Part shown: positions 47,582 through 52,386 of the stretch, in pieces
Numbering within the stretch: the first letter of the stretch is position 1
Layout of the letters: each line of letters begins with the position of its first letter
NCBI GenBank assembly: GCA_003194525.1
Contig: NBIV01000406.1
Location: 1-52,386 of the forward strand
Source: Gracilariopsis chorda
Lineage: Eukaryota; Rhodophyta; Florideophyceae; Gracilariales; Gracilariaceae
Length of the DNA: 52,386 nucleotides
Direction: 5' to 3'
Position numbers and translations under genes: made by a program
Notes under the pieces: model-generated
Database searches by the model: none
Told to the model about the DNA's origin: nothing
Seen by the model: only the letters and a program-made list of their open reading frames with translations

Positions 47582-48040
47582 TCACCGTAAGGTTTCACAG
47601 TCCGCCTGCTTCAAGCGCCGAGGTTGCACAATACTTAAAACTCCGCTTTCCAACTTCCCGACATCCGCATTATTTAGCTTGGATTGAAAACCTCCTTCGC
47701 TTTCGCTCCCACCAGGCATTGGTAGATCCGCATTCTCAACGTGCTCAGCACGCCTCTTAGACTTACGACCGCGCCCCTTCCCATCAACTTCCCTGCCAGC
47801 CTTGTTACTAAAAACGTATCTTACCTTGGACACGGGTCCTTTGTCTAACCTTCCACAACTCAACGACTTGCCTGATTTTATCAACAGACCAGTTCCGTTA
47901 CAGCATATAACGAGGCCTTGTTGAACGACCGCAGTGCCAGTGTTTTCCAAGCGGGCAAGATACGGAACCACTTCCGCCGTCGAGAAGACGATCAGCCCCA
48001 GACATATACTGCCTCCGCGTAGATGGTTTGTTCTCAACAT
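47582..48040 (-). pseudogene. Second segment with a nuclear-localisation-like basic run
   Basis: 152 codons in a frame shifted from the previous segment. It contains LIVFSTAEVVPYLARLENTG near 16-35, a CCNGTGLLIK stretch near 46-55 and a strongly basic GKGRGRKSKRR near 87-97 that could serve as a nuclear localisation signal. The tail is polar and low in complexity. Confidence 0.35.
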
Positions 48041-48683
48041 TCTTATTGTCTTTCCTGGCGAGAAACTCGATTGCCCATCTTGACTTTGCTCCAGATACCT
48101 TCGAAGACGCTTCGTAGAAGCTGTATATCTTGTTGTGTGACATAGCCTGGAGCATCGCCTTCCTTCCCTTCAGCTTCGAAACTCTCATCCTTTCCAGACT
48201 ACGCCAGTGCTCCTTGAGATCCCTATAAAGGATTACCTGCTGCATAAACCCATATTTCTCCGGGCGTGGCTCATTGAACTCAACATGAAAGTAATAATAC
48301 CACTGCATTCGAAAACGTTTGAGGTCCTCTCCGTTAGTACCAAGGCCTGCAAACGATACCAGTTTATACGGCAAAACGACAGTATGTAGTGAACATGCTG
48401 ATGATAGAAGGCGATGGCCACCACCTATTACGATGAGCTTCCCCCTCAGAGGTCCTGACTTTGACTTGACAGCCAGAAGAGCTTGACTACTCTGAAACAG
48501 ATGTGGTGCGCCTATGTCTCCGATCAATCGTTGTAGACGGATATGTGAAGTTTCACGTCCGACTAACGGACCAACAAACATATCCACGCTGGCGTAGCGG
48601 GTGGGGCTGCATCGTCGAAGCTCAATTCGACGGTATATCTCCTGTGATAGATTGTCGGTAAACCCCATTGTGTCGGTAGGCAT
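47898..48683 (-). pseudogene. N-terminal segment of the broken gene (261 codons)
   Basis: ATG at 48,683. Mixed alpha/beta-type composition with a Gly-rich stretch (KLIVIGGGHRLL near 81-92), an aromatic stretch (MQWYYYFHVEF near 126-136) and a basic helix-like segment near 155-185. The last ~40 codons, from about 48,035, appear out of frame, because the overlapping frame starting at 48,040 looks more protein-like. No family is recognised. Confidence 0.4.
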
Positions 48684-49752
48684 TGTTTACACCACAGGTA
48701 AGAATAAACGAAGAGGGGGGGGAAGGTGTGTTTGATAGCGAGGATTTTGTGATCCAGAAGTTCGTGGGTTGTGCTTTTTCAACGCAGCGAAATAGGTGAT
48801 GTGGTGGTCTAGTCCGGGGAACAAAATGCGTGGTGCTTGGGCAGGTGGGGCAGTAGTGGGAAGAGATTAGCGGAGACGACGTTCGCTGGTGTAGTTGCCG
48901 TGAAGAGAACGCTGTAGTAGTCAGCGGGTTGGGGTGTACCGAGGAATGAATTGGGTGGTCGCCGGGGGTTACGGAGGCACCACTAAAGCGTTGTGTTAGG
49001 TTTGTGCGCCGCTTATAATAAAACGAGTATGAGGGTAGCTTCGCCAGTTGCTACTAAAACCTTGATGGGCATGCTGGAAGCTTTGGCTGCTGCTGCTAAT
49101 CAGAATAGATTGCGGGAGGCCTTGCCTGCTGTTCTTATTCAGAAGTGGGTGCGGGCGGTTGTCATTGTTTCGTAGCACACAAGGCGTTGTTGGGTGGAGC
49201 TGCACTGCAGTTCCAATGCGGTAGGCGTCACTTAGTGTTCAAGACAGCAATTTGAGAATGCGGGAGACCACGAAGGTCGTGGCAACCAGATCAGGGGTTG
49301 CTGAAAACCCCTTATGAAATGCAGGATCGCTCGCTAAAAACCGTTGAAAGCAATATGAGAAAGCGGGATGCGAGAGGCAGCGACAGGTTGTGCTGTGGCA
49401 GGGTAATAGAGCAGAGACGAGGGCGCCAGCTGTTAGTGAGAAGATGTTGCGGTAGGCGTTGGCGGCTAGTGATAACACAAACAGAGTACAGTAGGGATTG
49501 AAAGATGGTGCAGTATCAAAGTGGGAGTACGGTAATCGTCAGCAGTTAGTAGTACTGGGAGAGACCGCGGTAGTCGACGTATGTTCGTGGTACTTGGAAG
49601 AGAATGCAGTGGCGGCCGATGGATGGTAAAGTACCAATATGATAATGCAATTGTCGTCGACGGTTGGTTACTTTGAAGGAAGGGGCCAGCCCCGGACGGA
49701 TATGATCGATGCCTCGACGACTAGCGGGTATGAGTAGGATGAATGGGGGATG

Positions 49753-49787
49753 TGCTGAGATGGGGGAAGCCTTCCCCCATCTCAGCA
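49753..49787. repeat. Perfect 35-bp hairpin A
   Basis: TGCTGAGATGGGGGAA, loop GCC, then its exact complement: 16-bp arms plus a possible 17th G-C pair at the loop. Near-identical to hairpin B. Confidence 0.9.
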
Positions 49788-49832
49788 AGGTCGCCAAAAA
49801 CGGTCAGTGGCTTTGAACGCTGTAAACCTATG

Positions 49833-49846
49833 CCAGGACGTCCTGG
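49833..49846. repeat. 14-bp perfect palindrome
   Basis: CCAGGACGTCCTGG is its own reverse complement. It sits between the twin hairpins. It could be a dimeric protein-binding site, but there is no other support. Confidence 0.5.
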
Positions 49847-50217
49847 GAGGCAGGCACATTTGGTGGTCTTTATTTGAAACAGGTCACGGAAAAAATTGAA
49901 TGACGTGCTGGTGGCGGTTTTAATCCTTCACCAAGGGGTCGTGTTTGCAAGTGGCTGAAGTGCAGGCTGTGGTACGTTGTCATGCCCTGTCACGGGTGTG
50001 CACTGTCAGCCTCCACAAGTCAAACCCCTGAACGTGTACAGATGTCAGCAACCTAATGGCCTAAAACCTCGCACAGTACAAGTACGTTTCTGTAACGTCT
50101 AGAAAACCCCAACCACTGTATACCTGAGTCACAAGGGCCATCCCCTGCGAGAGGTCCCCACTGTATATTTCGAGTTTCGAATGCTAAAATTGGTACATGC
50201 GACCACGCAGGGCTATA

Positions 50218-50252
50218 TGCTGAAATGGGGGAAGCGTTCCCCCATTTCAGCA
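50218..50252. repeat. Perfect 35-bp hairpin B
   Basis: TGCTGAAATGGGGGAA, loop GCG, then its exact complement. It differs from hairpin A in the loop and at arm position 7 (A-T instead of G-C), so pairing is kept. It lies 187 bp before the 485-codon ORF, and the outer ends of A and B span exactly 500 bp. Confidence 0.9.
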
Positions 50253-50438
50253 CAAACACCTTCCTCCCTTGGCCCAAACTAATATATCTTCCCTCTCATC
50301 CAGAGGTTTTATGTAACAGAATCTCTTCCCTTACCCGAAGCGTGCAAAACACCCCTATACTAACCATTCCCCCCCGCGCTTGACGACTAAAAGCGCAACC
50401 ACTTAACGATCAACCCCGCTACCGAGCCGCGGTACAGG

Positions 50439-51896
50439 ATGACGAAGAGTACACGACATAGGTCTAAGCATGCAGAGCGCTTGGCAAGCTTCATTGGTTC
50501 AAAAGGCAGGCCGGTGGAATTTCTAGTAACGGATAAGATGCTAGAGGACACTAGGGACGATAGCGCGAGTGCGAACGTAATGAAAGCTGCGTTCGAAGGG
50601 CTACAAGAGGGCTTTGGTTTCGGGCTGCGCTTCCATAACCTCACTGTATGTGAGTATGCTGACATCTTACGACATGTGCAACCTACAATCGGAGATGCGA
50701 CTAGCGGGCTTAGTACACTGCACACACCATTACACTTGGAGCACGGCTACCTAGGACTGCGTTACACGGGCAAGCTGATCCGTCTAACGGATCGTCGAAG
50801 GAAAAGAGATTGCGATGTACTGGAATCTTTGATCGTAGCCCATCAGCACGTGCTATCGAGAGTGTGCACAGAAGGGGACTGCCTTGGTGGAAATAAAGGA
50901 CCATCTGAAGAACCCCATAATATGAACGAAGCTATCAATGCGCTCACCTGGAGTCTATGTCGTTACTGTGTTGTACTTCCGTCATTGGCAGGAATGCAGG
51001 ACTTTCTTCGCGTTGTGGATACCCCAATTGGAACCGTCGACGTGCAATGTGAAAGGAGTACATTGTACTCTAAGGAGTATATCTACCCATACGAAGACCG
51101 TACACTTGGCTCATATTGTCGGCGCTACACTCCCCTGACCCAGATAGGACAACAAAACCAGGCGCTGTATGTCTGTTATACTTTGCTACCGAGTATGGCG
51201 GGTGGCTTGGTCGCTAAGACTATTGAACAAACAGGAATATATGTGACGGTAAGTGAGGAGATAGTACGCGGACATACTGGTCAGAGAGGAAAAAGAGGCA
51301 AGTACTACGAATGGGTGTCCGCAGTCATACCGGGCGTCAAGGGGAAAAGAGTGCGAACATTTTACTTGGCATTAGGCTGTAGCCTTGTGCTACCCAGTAC
51401 ATTCGCTGTGCGAATTGGCGCTCACAGTACGGAAGAAGTAGTACTGTTCGTACACTCCGTTCGCGTGAGACTACCCCACCGACAAACAACTATATTTATG
51501 AAGAGGGGGAAGCTGTACGTCCCGCGGGACTTGGATGAGTACGGAAATATAACGGATTTGTTAGAGCCAAGCTACAAGAAAGCCAACAACTGCATCTCAT
51601 GGGTGGACTTTTGCGATATCAGTGACGATGAAGAACAATGCACAATCGGCACAATTCCTTCCATTACTAATGTACCTCTGAACACGAAACAACGAGATAG
51701 GATAGCAGAATTGGCCTGCAATCTGAAGCTTGGAAGTCAGGGTATAGCAGAAGCATACCGGCGAACCCCTGTGTTGAAACTGAAAACATTGACAATGATT
51801 GAGTCAGGCAGTGAGGATGAGGAAGAAGGTGTGCAGTTAATGGGAGTTTCGAGCACATATATCGTTGACGACGTGCCGTATGCGTACTACGAGTAA
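50439..51896 (+). CDS. Intact orphan ORF, 485 aa, unknown function
   Basis: Uninterrupted from ATG at 50,439 to TAA at 51,896, by far the longest frame in the window. The N-terminus is basic (residues 1-25, many Arg/Lys/His). A basic patch TDRRRKRD lies near 116-123. The middle is rich in Cys and Tyr (for example RYCVVLPSL and SYCRRYTPL). Two acidic clusters are seen: DISDDEE at 393-399 and SGSEDEEEG near 455-463, the latter a likely casein-kinase-2-type site. The C-terminal end is Tyr-rich. No signal peptide or clear membrane span is evident, and I recognise no family. The next ORF begins 44 bp downstream on the same strand. It could be a lineage-specific gene or part of a mobile element. 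Confidence 0.75.
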   Translation: MTKSTRHRSKHAERLASFIGSKGRPVEFLVTDKMLEDTRDDSASANVMKAAFEGLQEGFGFGLRFHNLTVCEYADILRHVQPTIGDATSGLSTLHTPLHLEHGYLGLRYTGKLIRLTDRRRKRDCDVLESLIVAHQHVLSRVCTEGDCLGGNKGPSEEPHNMNEAINALTWSLCRYCVVLPSLAGMQDFLRVVDTPIGTVDVQCERSTLYSKEYIYPYEDRTLGSYCRRYTPLTQIGQQNQALYVCYTLLPSMAGGLVAKTIEQTGIYVTVSEEIVRGHTGQRGKRGKYYEWVSAVIPGVKGKRVRTFYLALGCSLVLPSTFAVRIGAHSTEEVVLFVHSVRVRLPHRQTTIFMKRGKLYVPRDLDEYGNITDLLEPSYKKANNCISWVDFCDISDDEEQCTIGTIPSITNVPLNTKQRDRIAELACNLKLGSQGIAEAYRRTPVLKLKTLTMIESGSEDEEEGVQLMGVSSTYIVDDVPYAYYE

Positions 51897-51940
51897 ATTA
51901 CCGGAAAACCCTTGCATTTCCCAGTTGCATTGGGAAGTTT

Positions 51941-52111
51941 ATGGAAGCTGCAAGCCCGAAAGAGAGCAACTCTAGTTACGAAGGCAGTATGAGCATAAGC
52001 GAATCAGCCTCTAGCTTCGACTCTGAGGCATCTTTTGAAGACGGGTCTGGAAGCGAAGGAGAAGGGAGCAGCCAGGATGGCAGTGGTGATCAGTCAGGCC
52101 ATAGATTGTGA
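51941..52111 (+). CDS. Small acidic Ser/Glu/Gly-rich ORF, 56 aa
   Basis: ATG at 51,941 to TGA at 52,109-52,111. Ser, Glu, Gly and Asp make up most of the residues (for example SISESASSFDSEASFEDGSG near 18-37), with many S-x-x-E/D sites, so the product would be disordered and heavily phosphorylatable. It follows the 485-codon ORF on the same strand and continues its acidic-serine theme, so it may be a 3' exon or a read-through tail of that gene. A separate microprotein or chance frame is also possible. Confidence 0.35.
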   Translation: MEAASPKESNSSYEGSMSISESASSFDSEASFEDGSGSEGEGSSQDGSGDQSGHRL

Positions 52112-52386
52112 AAAGAGTTAAACAACCTAGAAATATCCTGGAGTAAGTGATTGAAGTACGCCCCAATCAGTGTGGTTTCGAGGATACTAGCGCTTAGGCT
52201 TCATCGCCACTGCAACGTTTTGGTAGCCTGAGAAGCACTCCCGGGATAATATTCCTGTGTCCATCAGCAAGGCAATGGGTCCTGTATTTCTCCCAGTTGT
52301 GTCAAACTAAACAGTCCACGAGTACCCGCTCAATGCCCCTAAAACCCCTCTAACGCAAACCTTGAAAGAAACCGGGGTTCCTAAAC
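52112..52386. other. Right edge, no gene seen
   Basis: No frame or motif of note, except CCCCTAAAACCCCT at 52,336-52,349. This is the same telomere-like motif in the same orientation as in the array tracts, here as a single short occurrence. Confidence 0.5.

Larger units (their letters stand above)
45217..48683 (-). pseudogene. Broken gene with a Ulp1/C48-like cysteine protease core
   Basis: From an ATG at 48,683 to about 45,217 the minus strand shows a chain of open segments that look coding but change frame at least six times: 48,683-47,898, 48,040-47,582, 47,410-46,967, 46,906-46,601, 46,620-46,426, 46,522-46,295, 46,421-46,032, 46,102-45,803 and 45,806-45,402. The neighbouring 485-codon ORF is intact and the nearby array copies are clean, so real decay is more likely than sequencing error; introns are an alternative for some junctions. 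The protease signature lies in the middle. Ulp1-type proteases remove SUMO in cells and also occur as parts of large eukaryotic DNA transposons (for example KDZ or some Mutator-like elements). A transposon origin is inferred; no transposase catalytic motif was found. Confidence 0.5.
48684..50438. other. 1.75-kb apparently non-coding region
   Basis: Only short, overlapping frames on both strands, with no recognisable protein. It holds a G-run near 48,712-48,722, a 14-bp perfect palindrome and the twin hairpins listed separately. The last ~180 bp before 50,439 are pyrimidine-rich and could include the promoter of the 485-codon ORF. Confidence 0.55.

Noticed and set aside
48993..49797. Several short frames on both strands between 48,990 and 49,800
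   Set aside because: Short, overlapping, no protein-like composition; some are open only because they cross the hairpin.
51667..51858. Minus-strand frame inside the 485-codon ORF
   Set aside because: Antisense shadow of the long intact ORF.

Overview
The window is eukaryotic nuclear DNA. It shows a Ty1/copia-type reverse transcriptase (RT) remnant, telomere-like CCCCTAAAA-type tracts, AATAAA motifs, a decayed gene with a Ulp1/C48-peptidase signature, and no bacterial gene organisation. The species cannot be fixed from the sequence. A unicellular or seaweed-type alga (for example a red or green alga) would fit, but that is a guess.

Region 1 (1 to about 44,108) is one head-to-tail tandem array of about 25.7 copies of a unit of roughly 1.7 kb (1,696-1,727 bp). 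Read left to right, each unit holds: (i) four tandem copies of a 19-bp pyrimidine-rich motif; (ii) a plus-strand 120-codon ORF (ORF1) with a predicted coiled coil, followed in the +1 frame by a 50-codon cysteine-rich reading frame; (iii) a minus-strand truncated copia RT containing the YVDD motif; (iv) a tract of CCCCTAAAA-like repeats directly against the cut end of the RT; (v) about 400 bp of non-coding DNA with three short palindromes and two AATAAA motifs. The C-rich telomere-like strand reads inward from the left, as at a left chromosome end, so a subtelomeric satellite is the favoured reading. Copies 1-14 are full of single-base indels; copies 15-26 are nearly identical. That contrast looks at least partly like unpolished long-read consensus on the left. 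ORF1 is intact only in copies 16-24 and 26. Sequence markers divide the clean copies into two blocks (15-21 and 22-26).

Region 2 (44,109-48,683) is low-copy DNA with minus-strand coding traces: a low-complexity Ala/Thr/Ser/Pro-rich protein with one frameshift (44,331-44,979), then a long broken gene (45,217-48,683) whose His, Asp, Gln and Cys residues of a Ulp1-like cysteine protease lie in order but in different frames. This resembles the protease parts of eukaryotic DNA transposons.

Region 3 (48,684-50,438) is apparently non-coding. It carries two near-identical 35-bp perfect hairpins that bracket exactly 500 bp and differ by a compensating base pair. Region 4 (50,439-52,111) holds an intact, unrecognised 485-codon plus-strand ORF and, 44 bp after it, a 56-codon acidic Ser/Glu/Gly-rich ORF. 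The last 275 bp show only a short CCCCTAAAACCCCT motif.

No working pathway can be read from this window. It is best described as a repeat-rich, mobile-element-derived, probably subtelomeric segment next to a small orphan gene pair.
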